A DNA stretch of 64,000 bases from Anaerotignum neopropionicum (GCF_001571775.1 NZ_LRVM01000003.1:186001-250000), one strand, 5' to 3'. Positions 36,816 through 46,773 are shown, counted from the first letter of the stretch. Notes: generated by a model from the sequence alone, not told the origin. Made by a program: numbers and translations.

Positions 36816-38201
36816 TCAGTTCACTCCCTGTATTTTTTCTACGGTTTTTTCCAATGCCATACTTCGAGACGCCTTTACTAAAATAGCATCGCCCTTTTTC
36901 AGCAGCGTTAAACCTTGGTTCCAAAAATCCTCTTGGCTATCATAACGATGAATTTCCTTTAATCCGCCATCTCTTGCCCCTTGCTCCATTTGCTCGCTAA
37001 ATTTGCCGATGCAAAAAAGGAGATCAATTCCTTTTTCTGCAGCATAAGCGCCTACTTCCTCATGCATTTCAAGTGCATATTCTCCAAGCTCACCCATAAA
37101 GCCTAATATTGCAACCTTACGACCATCAGCATTTGCAAGAATATCCAAAGAAGCCTTCATGGATACCGGATTTGCGTTATAAACATCGTTTAAAACCGTC
37201 ATCTTGTTTTCCAGCTTCATTACGTTCATTCTATTTTTTGTAGGTACAAAGCTTTCAATTCCCATCTTTATTTCTTCAAGGCTAAGACCCATCTCAAGTC
37301 CCACTGCCACTGCGGAAAGGGCATTCAAAATCATATGCTCCCCCGGCATAGGCACAATCGCATCAAAGGAGCCTGCCGGTGTATGAATAGCACATTTTGT
37401 TTTTTCCATGCCCAGAATTTCAAGTTTATCAGCATACACATCCTTTTTGTTTTCCACCCCAAACCAGCGCAGTTTTTGCGTAAGCTTTCCTTCTAAGGTA
37501 ATCAGCATATCGTTGTCGGCATTCAAAACCGCAACACCCTTTTCAGGCATGAAATCAAACATTTCGCATTTCGCCTTCATGATACCTTCTCTGCTGCCCA
37601 AATATTCAATATGAGCAACCCCAACATTGGAAATCAGCCCTAAATGGGGGCGAACCACCTCCGCTAAGGCATGAATTTCTCCAAAATGGTTCATTCCCAT
37701 TTCAATGACAGCAATTTCATGATGCTCCTCCAAACGGAATAAGGTCAAAGGCACACCGATGTCGTTGTTGTAATTGCCCTGTGTCCAAAGAACATCATAT
37801 TTTTGTGCTAAAACCGAAGCAACCATATCCTTGGTTGTTGTTTTGCCAACACTGCCAGTGATACCGATAAAAGGAATGTCAAATTTGTTTCTGTAATGGG
37901 CAGCCAGCTTTAACAAAGCCTTTTTCACATCGGGAACCAAAAGCAAGGCACTGCCTTTTTTTGGTGCAATCACCTTAGAAGATAAGCAGACGGCAACACC
38001 CTTTTCATAACATTCCTCAATAAACTGATGCCCGTCCATACGCTCCCCTTGAACCGCAAAAAACAGACTTTCCTTTGTAACCTCTCTGGAATCCTGCGTG
38101 ATATGGGCTACGGTTTTATCCAAAACCTCATTCAGCCCATCAACAGCAATCACCTGTGCATTTGTTGCTTGCATGATTTCTCGAATCGTCATTTTTTTCA
38201 T
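36816..38201 (-). CDS. murF: UDP-N-acetylmuramoyl-tripeptide--D-alanyl-D-alanine ligase
   Basis: A 461-residue Mur ligase that adds D-Ala-D-Ala to complete the pentapeptide. P-loop GITGSVGKTTTKD, MGMNHFGEIHALA, ANPVSMKASLD and a C-terminal domain are visible. ATG at 38201 overlaps the murE stop (ATGA), with TGAGGA as the ribosome site. Confidence 0.95.
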   Translation of the reverse strand: MKKMTIREIMQATNAQVIAVDGLNEVLDKTVAHITQDSREVTKESLFFAVQGERMDGHQFIEECYEKGVAVCLSSKVIAPKKGSALLLVPDVKKALLKLAAHYRNKFDIPFIGITGSVGKTTTKDMVASVLAQKYDVLWTQGNYNNDIGVPLTLFRLEEHHEIAVIEMGMNHFGEIHALAEVVRPHLGLISNVGVAHIEYLGSREGIMKAKCEMFDFMPEKGVAVLNADNDMLITLEGKLTQKLRWFGVENKKDVYADKLEILGMEKTKCAIHTPAGSFDAIVPMPGEHMILNALSAVAVGLEMGLSLEEIKMGIESFVPTKNRMNVMKLENKMTVLNDVYNANPVSMKASLDILANADGRKVAILGFMGELGEYALEMHEEVGAYAAEKGIDLLFCIGKFSEQMEQGARDGGLKEIHRYDSQEDFWNQGLTLLKKGDAILVKASRSMALEKTVEKIQGVN

Positions 38202-39652
38202 ATGCAATCCTCACCAAAAGCCTTTCGTATCTCTTCCATATCGTCAAAGTGAATGGTACAATCCTTGAATATCTGATAATTTTCGTGTCCCTTGCCTGCG
38301 ATAATGATAACATCACCGGTCTTTGCCATTTTTGTACCTTGCAAAATGGCCGCTCTCCTATCTGCAATTTTTTCGTATGGACACTGGGTTTTTTTCATCC
38401 CGGCCTCGACTTCGTTTAAAATGGTCAAAGGATCCTCCGTTCTTGGATTATCCGATGTAATGATGCAATAGTCGGAGCCATTGCCGGCGATTTCTCCCAT
38501 AATGGGTCGCTTTGTTTTATCTCTGTCGCCACCACAGCCAAAAATGGTAATGATTCGTCCCTTCGCAAATTCGCGGGCAGTCTTTAAAATATTATCCAAG
38601 CCATCGGGGGTGTGGGCATAATCCACCACCCCTTGATAGCCTTTCTTACTGCGTACCGCTTGGAATCGTCCTGCTACCCCCTGGTTTTCTTTTAAACCCA
38701 CAAGAATATCTGTCATGGAAATTCCCAGTAACAAGCATGCACCAATTGCGCCCAAAGCGTTGTAAACGCTGAACCTTCCTGGGGTGCTTAAGTGCACATG
38801 GTATTCCTTTTCTTCCCAAGTCAAAGAAAATTCCGTTCCCTCGGCGGAAATCTCAATATTCCTCGCCCGCAAATCAGCATCGTTTTCAACAGCAAAGGTC
38901 AGCACCTGCCCTTTCGCTCTTTCTCTCATAAAGCTACCAGCGGCATCGTCCAAATTAATAACGCTTTTTTGGGCTCGTTCAAATAATTTGGACTTCGCTT
39001 CCTTATAATTTTCCATGGTTTTATGATAATCCAAATGATCCTGCGTTAAATTCGTAAAAATTCCAATTTCATATTCAATGCCGTCAACCCTGTGTAAATC
39101 CAAGGAATGGGATGAAACCTCCATTACCACATGGCTAACGTCCTCTTTCACCATAGTATCCAATAATTCCTGTAATTCCTTGGATTCGGGAGTGGTTCGC
39201 TCCGTATGAAGCACTCGATCTCCAATACGGTTTTCAATGGTACCAACCACACCAACCTTTTTCTCCATATGGTCTAAAATCGACTTCATCAAATATGTGG
39301 TGGTGGTTTTGCCGTTTGTTCCTGTAACACCGATCACATGCATTTTGGGGGAAGGTTGATTAAAATATTGTACTGCCATAAAAGCCAAAGCCTCTCGACT
39401 GTTTTCCACTTGAAAAATTGTAACTTCTTTATCGATTCCCTCCGGAACATATTCACAAATCAAAGCGACCGCACCGCTTTTTACCGCTTTCGCTGCAAAA
39501 GTATGCCCATCCCTTTGAAACCCGGTGATGCACACAAAAACATCTCCCGCAGTTACCTTTCTGGAATCATACTCAATTTTTTTAACTTCAATGTTTGCAT
39601 TTCCTTGTAATACACTATAAGAAACTCCTTTTAACAGCTTATTTAATTCCAC
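38198..39652 (-). CDS. murE: UDP-MurNAc-tripeptide synthetase, meso-DAP type
   Basis: A 484-residue Mur ligase. P-loop GVTGTNGKTTTTYL, FTNLTQDHLDYHKTMENY and the DAP-selecting DNPR in TSDNPRTEDP indicate meso-diaminopimelate, fitting a spore-forming Gram-positive. The GTG start at 39652 follows AAGGAGG closely. First gene of a unit murE-murF-mraY-murD probably driven by a promoter at about 39930. Confidence 0.95.
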   Translation of the reverse strand: MELNKLLKGVSYSVLQGNANIEVKKIEYDSRKVTAGDVFVCITGFQRDGHTFAAKAVKSGAVALICEYVPEGIDKEVTIFQVENSREALAFMAVQYFNQPSPKMHVIGVTGTNGKTTTTYLMKSILDHMEKKVGVVGTIENRIGDRVLHTERTTPESKELQELLDTMVKEDVSHVVMEVSSHSLDLHRVDGIEYEIGIFTNLTQDHLDYHKTMENYKEAKSKLFERAQKSVINLDDAAGSFMRERAKGQVLTFAVENDADLRARNIEISAEGTEFSLTWEEKEYHVHLSTPGRFSVYNALGAIGACLLLGISMTDILVGLKENQGVAGRFQAVRSKKGYQGVVDYAHTPDGLDNILKTAREFAKGRIITIFGCGGDRDKTKRPIMGEIAGNGSDYCIITSDNPRTEDPLTILNEVEAGMKKTQCPYEKIADRRAAILQGTKMAKTGDVIIIAGKGHENYQIFKDCTIHFDDMEEIRKAFGEDCI

Positions 39653-40003
39653 GGCTGCTTCCTCCTTTGGTTAGCAATGCTTAACGCCTTCTGCTTGTAG
39701 CTACAAAAGCACTCCAGCACAAAAACAAAACAAATGAAAAAACTCTTCACCATTTTACTCATTATGAAGCGTGATTGCAATCCTTTATATTCCAGAAAGC
39801 CATCAAACCATATAAATATATTTATCCTTTCCATTATCCCCCTGGGAAAAAGGCTTTTACAAGCTCAATCAAAGCATTTTAACCCACAGAGAAGTATAGC
39901 AATAATATTCCAAATTAATTCTGGAAAAAGTATACCACAATTATGTTTTTCTACCAAATATTTTTATAGCATTGGCTCATTTTTTCCCAATTATTCTGTA
40001 TCC
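39653..40003. other. Intergenic region between spoVD-type gene and murE
   Basis: About 350 bases without a credible gene (a short minus-strand frame at 39643-39834 looks spurious). It holds a putative promoter at 39929-39957 and a long murE leader. Confidence 0.45.
39929..39957 (-). promoter_or_regulatory. Probable promoter for the murE group
   Basis: On the minus strand TTGGTA (39957-39952), 17 bases, TATACT (39934-39929). Confidence 0.5.
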
Positions 40004-41947
40004 CTATTCCAAATAGACGATAACCTCTGTTCCCTTGTTAATCGTTTCTCCACTAGGTGGCAATTGCCTTTGAACAGCTTCGCCTTCGCCGCGAACACTA
40101 ACGGTAAGCCCCTCTTTTTGTATGGCATTTTTTGCTTCCTGTAATGTCATGCCGATTACATCAGGCATAATGGCCTGTTCCTTCGCTGCCTCTTCCGCCT
40201 CTTTTTCAGTATAAACCGGTTCAACTCCCAAATATGGTAAAATATTTTTCAATAACTCCTGCATCACCGGTCCTGCAACGGTACCGCCATAATAAACCCC
40301 TTGAGGTTCATCAATCAAGACAAGCGCCAATACCTGGGGATTTTCCGCCGGTGCAAAGGACATAAAGGAAGCAATGTATTTTCCATTTTTTCGTGGCAGT
40401 TTTTCCGAGGTGGCAGTCTTTCCACCAACGCGATAACCAGGAATATATGCTTTACTGCCTGTGCCTTGGGAAACAACGCTTTCCAGAATCATTTTCATGG
40501 TTTCTGAGGTTTGGGTTGATATCACCTGTTCACCTTTATCATATTGAAATTCCTCAATCATATTTCCTTCTTCATCAGCAATCCCCTTTGCAAAATGAGG
40601 TGTAACTAAATACCCACCATTTACAATCGTAGAGGCTGCCCTTAAAAGCTGCAGCGGGGTGATCTGAAAAGACTGCCCAAAGCTCATGGTTGCCAATTCC
40701 ACAGGGCCAATGTTTTCAAGCTTATGAATAATCCCCACGGCTTCTCCAGCAAGGTCAATTCCTGTTTTTTGATCAAATCCGAATTTTTGCATATAACTCA
40801 AAAATTTTTCTGCCCCCAGACGCTCGGCAACCTCCATAAAAACAGGATTGCAAGAATTTTGCACCCCCTCCACGAAGGTTTCTGCACCGTGAATGCGGGG
40901 ATAGCGCCAGCATTTAATCTTTCTATCTCCTGCTATGTAATAACCTCTGCAATAAAATGTGCTTTCGGGTGTAACAACGCCCTCTTCAAGCCCTGCGGCA
41001 GAGGTGACAATTTTAAAGGTACTGCCAGGTTCATAGGTGTCATTGATAGCGGTATTTCGCCACATGGTATTCAAGTAATCGTTTCTTTCCTTTTCCGAAA
41101 GGGTATCCCAGATTTCCGCCAAAGCATCATCATTAATGGTAAATGGATCGTTTAAATCAAAAAACGGATAATTTGCCATAGCATATATTTCCCCATTTTG
41201 AGGATTTAACACAATAATCAGCCCATGATCTGCACTTTTTGACTCCACGGCCTTTGCAATGGTTTGCTCCGCATACTGCTGCATCACCACATCAATGGTT
41301 GTTATAAGGTTTTTCCCATCCTCTGGCGGAATTCGATCCTGTTGGCTGTCCACTTCATTTCCTCGGGAGTCGGTAAGGGTTAAAATTTTTCCCTGCTTCC
41401 CCTCTAAAACATCATCATATTTTGCTTCAAGGCCAAGAATGCCCTGATTATCCTTGCCCACAAAGCCAATGACCTGTGCAGCCATTTCTGAAAAAGGATA
41501 CACCCGCCGAACATCCTCATCCACCATAACGCCGGGAATTTCCGCCTTGCGAATTTCCGCTGCCACTTCACTGTCAACCTTTGTTTTAATTCGTACAAGG
41601 GCAACATTTTCCCGCACCTTTTCCAAAACCGTTTCATAATCTAAGTTCAACTTTTCCGCCAGATATGCCGCCGTTTTTTCTTTTTCCTTTGCCTGTATAG
41701 GAATAACACTAACAGCGTTTACCGTTTCCGTCAACGCAATTCCCTGGCCATTCCTGTCCAAAATACTTCCTCTTTTCGGCATAATCAGCCTGTCTCTCGT
41801 TTGCTGTTCATATGCAAGCTCCTGCCATTGCTGCGCACGGAAAAGTTCAATATAGATAATTCTTCCAAGCAATAAGGAAAATCCAAACATCGCACCCAGC
41901 AGAAAAACCAATAGCTTCTTCTTAACACCTATGGGTGGTCGCTCCAT
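40004..41947 (-). CDS. spoVD: SpoVD-type class B penicillin-binding protein with one PASTA domain
   Basis: A 647-residue transpeptidase anchored by one N-terminal helix. Domains: PBP dimer domain (RGSILDRNGQGIALTETV), transpeptidase with SxxK in EPGSTFKIV, SxN in QNSCNPVF, and KT[G/A] in VGGKTATSEK, then one C-terminal PASTA domain (MPDVIGMTLQEAKNA). One PASTA and position after a two-PASTA PBP match Bacillus spoVD (cortex peptidoglycan) rather than pbpB. The third motif is KTA instead of KTG. Its ribosome site (AGGGG) lies inside a long hairpin at 41952-42001, which suggests regulation. Confidence 0.88.
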   Translation of the reverse strand: MERPPIGVKKKLLVFLLGAMFGFSLLLGRIIYIELFRAQQWQELAYEQQTRDRLIMPKRGSILDRNGQGIALTETVNAVSVIPIQAKEKEKTAAYLAEKLNLDYETVLEKVRENVALVRIKTKVDSEVAAEIRKAEIPGVMVDEDVRRVYPFSEMAAQVIGFVGKDNQGILGLEAKYDDVLEGKQGKILTLTDSRGNEVDSQQDRIPPEDGKNLITTIDVVMQQYAEQTIAKAVESKSADHGLIIVLNPQNGEIYAMANYPFFDLNDPFTINDDALAEIWDTLSEKERNDYLNTMWRNTAINDTYEPGSTFKIVTSAAGLEEGVVTPESTFYCRGYYIAGDRKIKCWRYPRIHGAETFVEGVQNSCNPVFMEVAERLGAEKFLSYMQKFGFDQKTGIDLAGEAVGIIHKLENIGPVELATMSFGQSFQITPLQLLRAASTIVNGGYLVTPHFAKGIADEEGNMIEEFQYDKGEQVISTQTSETMKMILESVVSQGTGSKAYIPGYRVGGKTATSEKLPRKNGKYIASFMSFAPAENPQVLALVLIDEPQGVYYGGTVAGPVMQELLKNILPYLGVEPVYTEKEAEEAAKEQAIMPDVIGMTLQEAKNAIQKEGLTVSVRGEGEAVQRQLPPSGETINKGTEVIVYLE

Positions 41948-41951
41948 AAAA

Positions 41952-42001
41952 ACACCCCTGTCTTTTCCATTTATAAAAAATATATGGAAAAAACAGGGTG
42001 T
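41952..42001 (-). promoter_or_regulatory. Long hairpin containing the Shine-Dalgarno of the SpoVD-type gene
   Basis: On the minus strand ACACCCTGTTTTTTCCAT (42001-41984) pairs almost perfectly with ATGGAAAAGACAGGGGTGT (41970-41952); the right arm carries AGGGG and the ATG follows after TTTTT. It could sequester the ribosome site or act as a terminator between the two PBP genes. The hairpin is seen; the mechanism is inference. Confidence 0.6.
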
Positions 42002-42153
42002 GTATGCGTTTAATTAGGCAGGAAACACCGTAGCCTATCAAGCCCTAAGCACCGTAAAAATAAAACCACGCCTAAAATTTTATATGAAACTATCCCTTAT
42101 TATTGTATACGCCACACTTTTTTGGGTCTTTGTTACTGACTGTGTGTTGTTTC

Positions 42154-44364
42154 CTATGTCTGAGGAACAAGCTTTATTTTGACCTCTCCGCCTTTTTCAA
42201 CGGATACGCCATATTTAGGATCCTGGGATGAAACAACACCGTCGGTATCGCCCTCGAAAACCACTTCAAAGCCGGCCGCTGTCAATATTGAGGTTGCGTC
42301 ACTGTAAGTTTTGCCTACCACATTAGGCACCACAACCTTCCCGGTATCCTGGGAGGATTTTTCAACATACAAAATCATTTCACTGCCCACCTCAACCGTT
42401 GCCCCTGCTTTGGGCACTTGGTTCGTAATGGTATTGCCTGTCCCCACAACCTTATAGGTCAAGCCTTTGGCATCCAAATCGGTCACTACATCATAGGTTG
42501 AGCTTCCAACATAATCGGGAATCACCACAGTTCCCTGATTTTTCTGTGCAGCCGCTTCCCCCGTACCTTCCGTTGGCTCTAGGTTTTTATATTTAATAAT
42601 CTTTTCTATCAGGGACTTTGTCATGGGCGCTGTGCTCTGCACGCCATCCACGTAATCCTCCGGCAAATAAATTACGGACATTACAAGATACTGGGGATTT
42701 TCCGCCGGGAAATAAGCCATATGCGTCAGTGCCCATAGGTCATCTCTTGTTCTGGAACCCTGCTCGGCTGTACCAGTTTTACATGCGATGGAATAGCCTG
42801 GAATATCAATTTTTTTGCCCGTTCCTCTTTCCACTGTAGCCTTTAGTGCAATGCGCAAATAATCAGAGGTTTTTTTTGAAATAACCTGTCGCACCACTTC
42901 AGGCTTTTTGTCATACACCACATCCCCGTTGGGCGCAATTACTTGAGAAACAACATAAGGTTTCATTATATTTCCACCGTTGATTAAAGCGGAAAATGCT
43001 GTGACAATCTGAATTGTAGTGCAGTTAAAGGATTGTCCAAATGAGATTGTAGCCAATTCAACAGGTCCAATGGTAGATAAGGAATGCAGTACATTTGCTG
43101 CATCCTCCTCTCCAGGCAAATCAATGCCAGTTTTTTGCCCAAAGCCAAATTCCTTTTGATAACGATATATTTTTTCTGCCCCAAGCCTTTGGGCAATTTG
43201 AATAATCCCCACGTTACATGATTGCGCCAAAATTTCTTCCACATTCACCGTTCCATGTCCGCTTCTTAAATGACAACGAATTGCAGTTCCACTTACATCA
43301 ATGGATCCACCGCAATAAAAGGTTGTTTCAGGTGTAATTACGCCCTCCTCCAACGCAGCCGCCGCAACCAAAGGCTTGTAGATAGATCCAGGCTCATAGG
43401 TACTGCTAATGGAAAAGTTTTTCCACATATTATTTAAATATTCCAATTGCTCAGCACTGCTTTTCAACTCCCACTGTGCCTGAAAAGTAGACTCGGTTTC
43501 AAGCTGAGGCGGCTTACTTGGGTCATTCAAGTCAAAGTTATTTGACTCCGCCAAAGCGTAAATCTCCCCGGTATTTGGATTCACCACCATTGCCGAAATA
43601 TTCTCAGCGGGCCACTCTTCCATGGTTTGGGATACAATATCATCCGCATATTGCTGAATGGTATAATCAATTGTTGTAATCACTGTATCTCCGTCTTGAG
43701 CCGGGTAATCCTGATAGGTAATATTGTTAGCACCATCATAAAGGATGAAGGACCGCCCCGGGGTTCCTACCATATAATCATTAAACTGCCCCTCAATCCC
43801 CCACTGGCTTCCGCCACGAATAAAACCAAGCAAATGACAAGCCAGATTTTTTAACGGATAAGAACGCTTACTGGTCTGCTCAAAGTAAATTCCCTTTAAA
43901 TTTAGTGCTTCCAATTCTTCTTTTAAAGAGCGGTCAACCCCCTTAACTAGATATTTCCAGTGGTTGGGAAGGTTGATTTTTCCCGTTGCAGGGTTCACTG
44001 TAATATATTCCTTTAATGTTGTATAATCTAGCTCCGGAAAGTATTGGCATAATGTCGTTAATGTTTTTTCTTGTGCATCCTCCTTGTTTTGGGATAAAAC
44101 CAAAGGATCAAGAACAACGTTGTAGACCGCCGTAGAAATTGCCAAAACCTGTTGGTTTCGATCAAGAATACTACCTCTGTTTGCCGCAACTACCGCATCA
44201 TAACGGTTTATCTGCTGATTTTTTGCAGCCGCTTCATATTCCTCACCATGAACAACTTTCAGATAGATCACTCTGCCCAACACAATTGTAAAAACTGACA
44301 TAAATACAAAAAGAATAAAAGCAAACTTATTATTAGCCTTTATTCTTGTTGTAGATTCTTTCAT
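42154..44364 (-). CDS. Class B penicillin-binding protein with two PASTA domains (PbpB/PBP2-like)
   Basis: A 736-residue membrane-anchored transpeptidase for division septum synthesis. Visible: N-terminal helix, RGSILDRNQQVLAIST, SxxK in EPGSIYKPL, SxN in SCNVGI, KTG in ACKTGTAEQ, and two C-terminal PASTA repeats (IPDYVGSSTYDVV, VPNVVGKTYSDAT). Place in the cluster after ftsL matches Bacillus pbpB. Start: ATG at 44364 with AAGGA nine bases upstream; an ATG at 44370, overlapping the ftsL stop, is the alternative. Confidence 0.9.
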   Translation of the reverse strand: MKESTTRIKANNKFAFILFVFMSVFTIVLGRVIYLKVVHGEEYEAAAKNQQINRYDAVVAANRGSILDRNQQVLAISTAVYNVVLDPLVLSQNKEDAQEKTLTTLCQYFPELDYTTLKEYITVNPATGKINLPNHWKYLVKGVDRSLKEELEALNLKGIYFEQTSKRSYPLKNLACHLLGFIRGGSQWGIEGQFNDYMVGTPGRSFILYDGANNITYQDYPAQDGDTVITTIDYTIQQYADDIVSQTMEEWPAENISAMVVNPNTGEIYALAESNNFDLNDPSKPPQLETESTFQAQWELKSSAEQLEYLNNMWKNFSISSTYEPGSIYKPLVAAAALEEGVITPETTFYCGGSIDVSGTAIRCHLRSGHGTVNVEEILAQSCNVGIIQIAQRLGAEKIYRYQKEFGFGQKTGIDLPGEEDAANVLHSLSTIGPVELATISFGQSFNCTTIQIVTAFSALINGGNIMKPYVVSQVIAPNGDVVYDKKPEVVRQVISKKTSDYLRIALKATVERGTGKKIDIPGYSIACKTGTAEQGSRTRDDLWALTHMAYFPAENPQYLVMSVIYLPEDYVDGVQSTAPMTKSLIEKIIKYKNLEPTEGTGEAAAQKNQGTVVIPDYVGSSTYDVVTDLDAKGLTYKVVGTGNTITNQVPKAGATVEVGSEMILYVEKSSQDTGKVVVPNVVGKTYSDATSILTAAGFEVVFEGDTDGVVSSQDPKYGVSVEKGGEVKIKLVPQT

Positions 44365-44369
44365 ATGCA

Positions 44370-44909
44370 TCAATCCTTTTTTAACCAATTTTTAAATTTT
44401 AAAAATCCAGTGTTTTTTTCTTCGTCAGTTGTGTCCGCAGCATATTGAATGGTATAGCTTTGCTTGGGTACATCTATGTAAACAATCTGATACGGTTGGG
44501 GTTCAGCCATTCCCAAACGGGTTGCGGCCTGCTCTTTAATATAATCCAAGTCAATTTGCTCCGTTAGCTCCGCTTCTAATATGTTATTGCTGGCCTGTAA
44601 ATCCGCCAGTTGACTTTTTTGTTCTCTCAGTGCAAAGTTTTCCTGGGCAACCTTTACATGCATACCCATAAACGCAATGCTGCCGGCAAAAAGAACTACA
44701 ATAATTGCAATTAGCTTTAAGGCGGTAACTCTGCTTTCTCTAATTTCCGCCTTTTGCAGTTTTTCCTCTGCAATACGTTTTTTTTTCGCTTCTTCATCGA
44801 TATAATAAGGAGTATACTCCGGCTGCACATCGAACGCAACGTTGCCATAAGTATAATAGGAGGAACCTCTATACGAATTTTGTATTGTGTTGTTTCGTTT
44901 TACAGCCAT
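44370..44909 (-). CDS. ftsL: FtsL-like cell-division protein
   Basis: A 179-residue bitopic protein: cytoplasmic basic region (about residues 35-60), one membrane helix (LKLIAIIVVLFAGSIAFMG), then a coiled coil (VAQENFALREQKSQLADLQASNN) and the FtsL-like TRLGMAEPQPYQIVYI. A short, diverse division-complex protein that bridges to FtsB and the PBPs. Identification rests on position between rsmH and the PBP and on architecture. Confidence 0.85.
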   Translation of the reverse strand: MAVKRNNTIQNSYRGSSYYTYGNVAFDVQPEYTPYYIDEEAKKKRIAEEKLQKAEIRESRVTALKLIAIIVVLFAGSIAFMGMHVKVAQENFALREQKSQLADLQASNNILEAELTEQIDLDYIKEQAATRLGMAEPQPYQIVYIDVPKQSYTIQYAADTTDEEKNTGFLKFKNWLKKD

Positions 44910-44930
44910 AACCGAATACCCCTTTCTTGT

Positions 44931-45869
44931 TTATTTTTCTACCCCCTCTAAAACACGCAATTTTGCACTTCTTGCGCGGGGATTTACTGCCAATTCATCT
45001 TCACTTGGTATAATAGGCTTTCTTGTAATTACCCTGGCTGTTTGCTTTCTGCCGCAAACACAAACCGGGAACTGGGGCGGGCAAATGCATGGATTTTCTT
45101 GTTTTCGAAATGCCTCTTTTACAATCCTGTCTTCCAAGGAATGGAAGGTAATAATGCAAAGTCTGCCCCCAGGGTTTAATCTGTTGGCAACATTGTCAAT
45201 CGCACGTTGCAATACATCCAGCTCACCGTTTACTTCAATGCGAATTGCTTGAAAGGTTCGCTTTGCAGGATGGGGACCGTCCTTTCTTGCCCCTTTTGGT
45301 ACCGCTTTTTTAATTACTTCAACCAGCTCAGCCGTTGTTTCTATTGGCTTGTCCTGCCGTTCTTTTATAATAAATTGAGCAATTCTTCTTGCCCACCTTT
45401 CCTCACCATAGCCAAAAATTATACGGTTAAGTGCATCTTCGTCATATTTGTTTACCACCTCATAAGCGGAAAATGACTTTGAGGTATCCATTCGCATATC
45501 CAGCGGTGCATCCTGCTGATAGGAGAATCCTCGTTCCGCCTCATCTAATTGATGGGAGGAAACACCAATATCCAATAGCATCCCGTCTATTTTTTTAATT
45601 TTCAGGCTGTCCAAAATACTGTCAATATTTCCAAAATTATCATGTACAAAAGTAATTTTATCCAGATGATCTTTCAATCTTTCCTTTGCCGCCTCATGGG
45701 CATTCTGATCCTGATCAATGCAAATCAGCCTGCCTGTCGTCAGGTTTTTGGCAATTTCCAGAGAGTGTCCGCCGCCGCCCATTGTACCATCTATATATAT
45801 CCCGTCAGCTTTAATGTTTAAATTTTCAATGCACTCCCATAGAAGTACGGAAACATGATGAAATTCCAA
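44931..45869 (-). CDS. rsmH: 16S rRNA m4C1402 methyltransferase
   Basis: A 312-residue SAM-dependent methyltransferase (MraW). The SAM site [43 protein letters not shown] and the C-terminal [10 protein letters not shown] are typical. The start is probably TTG at 45869, with GAGGG eight bases upstream, giving the usual start EFHHVSVLL and family length; the 29-codon longer frame carries non-conserved sequence. Second gene of the mraZ operon. Confidence 0.93.
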   Translation of the reverse strand: MEFHHVSVLLWECIENLNIKADGIYIDGTMGGGGHSLEIAKNLTTGRLICIDQDQNAHEAAKERLKDHLDKITFVHDNFGNIDSILDSLKIKKIDGMLLDIGVSSHQLDEAERGFSYQQDAPLDMRMDTSKSFSAYEVVNKYDEDALNRIIFGYGEERWARRIAQFIIKERQDKPIETTAELVEVIKKAVPKGARKDGPHPAKRTFQAIRIEVNGELDVLQRAIDNVANRLNPGGRLCIITFHSLEDRIVKEAFRKQENPCICPPQFPVCVCGRKQTARVITRKPIIPSEDELAVNPRARSAKLRVLEGVEK

Positions 45870-45990
45870 AATGGTTACCCTCGGCAGCATAAAAAGCTTT
45901 TTTCTGCCTTTCCTTTCTTTTATTTTGAATCCGTTGGCTTCATCCGTTTCAATCATTTGAAAAAACAGGATAAAACCTAAAATTAATCAT

Positions 45991-46422
45991 TTATATTCCC
46001 AAATTCTCCATCTCAAAAGCCAATTCGTTACTAATGAAGTTCTCTTCGTTGTTATATTCAGACCAACTATCCTTATTCCAAATTTCCACCCTGTTGTTTA
46101 CGCCGATGGAAACAACATCTTTTCTCAATCCCGCATATTCTCTAAGGTTTGCAGGCAAGTTTATTCTACCCTGATTATCTATGTCACATTCAATGGCACC
46201 GGCAAAGAAAAAACGTACAAATTTCCTTGCGCCGCTGTTGGTCAAAGGAAGCTGTTTCAGTTTTTCTTCAAAAATCGCCCATTCACTTTTGGGATAGGCA
46301 AACAGACAGTTGTCCAAACCTTTGGTCACCACAAAATTTTCACCTAAGTCTTCTCTGAATTTCGCAGGAACAATTAATCGCCCTTTGGAATCAATAGAAT
46401 GTTGAAATTCACCAAGAAACAT
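45991..46422 (-). CDS. mraZ: MraZ transcriptional regulator
   Basis: A 143-residue AbrB-like double-domain DNA-binding protein, first gene of the division and cell-wall cluster. Family sequence: [41 protein letters not shown]. MraZ binds GTGG-type repeats in its own promoter and represses the operon; such repeats are present at 46473-46506. The ATG at 46422 follows AAGGGTGG. Confidence 0.94.
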   Translation of the reverse strand: MFLGEFQHSIDSKGRLIVPAKFREDLGENFVVTKGLDNCLFAYPKSEWAIFEEKLKQLPLTNSGARKFVRFFFAGAIECDIDNQGRINLPANLREYAGLRKDVVSIGVNNRVEIWNKDSWSEYNNEENFISNELAFEMENLGI

Positions 46423-46472
46423 TTTGCAGTCACCACCCTTCACCAAAATCAGGAGAAGCAGTGACTAACAAA

Positions 46473-46506
46473 CCATTTTCAACCACTTTCCTCCACTATT
46501 AACCAC
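46473..46506 (-). promoter_or_regulatory. MraZ operator, four 10-bp-phased GTGG repeats
   Basis: On the minus strand, GTGG occurs at 46506-46503, 46496-46493 and 46486-46483, and a degenerate ATGG at 46476-46473, each exactly 10 bp apart. They begin one base after the -10 box. Such phasing matches MraZ binding sites in other bacteria. Confidence 0.75.
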
Positions 46507-46535
46507 ATTGTAATATATTTATTGAAATAAGACAA
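46507..46535 (-). promoter_or_regulatory. Promoter of the mraZ operon
   Basis: TTGTCT (46535-46530), 17 bases, TACAAT (46512-46507), with the operator repeats directly downstream. Confidence 0.7.
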
Positions 46536-46738
46536 GTGCTCTTTTAGAAAAATCTGTGTTTTTTTCATAAAAAAACCTTGCTATTTCAAGACTTTTTTCT
46601 AATTTTTTGAATTTTGTATCAATTTTCGACAAGAAAAGCCTCACCCATTCCCCACCACAAGAAGGGTAACTTAATTTTTGAATAAAATTTATGGGATTTT
46701 TAAACCTCCACTTTACTCCACATACAAAAAAACAAGCA

Positions 46739-46771
46739 TAAAAAAGCAGGTATTGCTTTTGCAATACCTGC
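46739..46771 (-). terminator. Terminator of the aromatic operon
   Basis: GCAGGTATTGC (46771-46761) pairs with GCAATACCTGC (46756-46746) with an AAAA loop, followed by TTTTTTATG on the minus strand. It lies about 360 bases after the aminotransferase gene, past a hairpin repeat. Confidence 0.75.
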
Positions 46772-46773
46772 TG

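Noticed and set aside
39643-39834. 63-residue minus-strand ORF overlapping the murE start
   Set aside because: No ribosome site; it covers the murE leader and probable Shine-Dalgarno.
46519-46764. 81-residue minus-strand ORF upstream of mraZ
   Set aside because: It overlaps the mraZ promoter and the operon terminator, has no ribosome site and an unconvincing composition.
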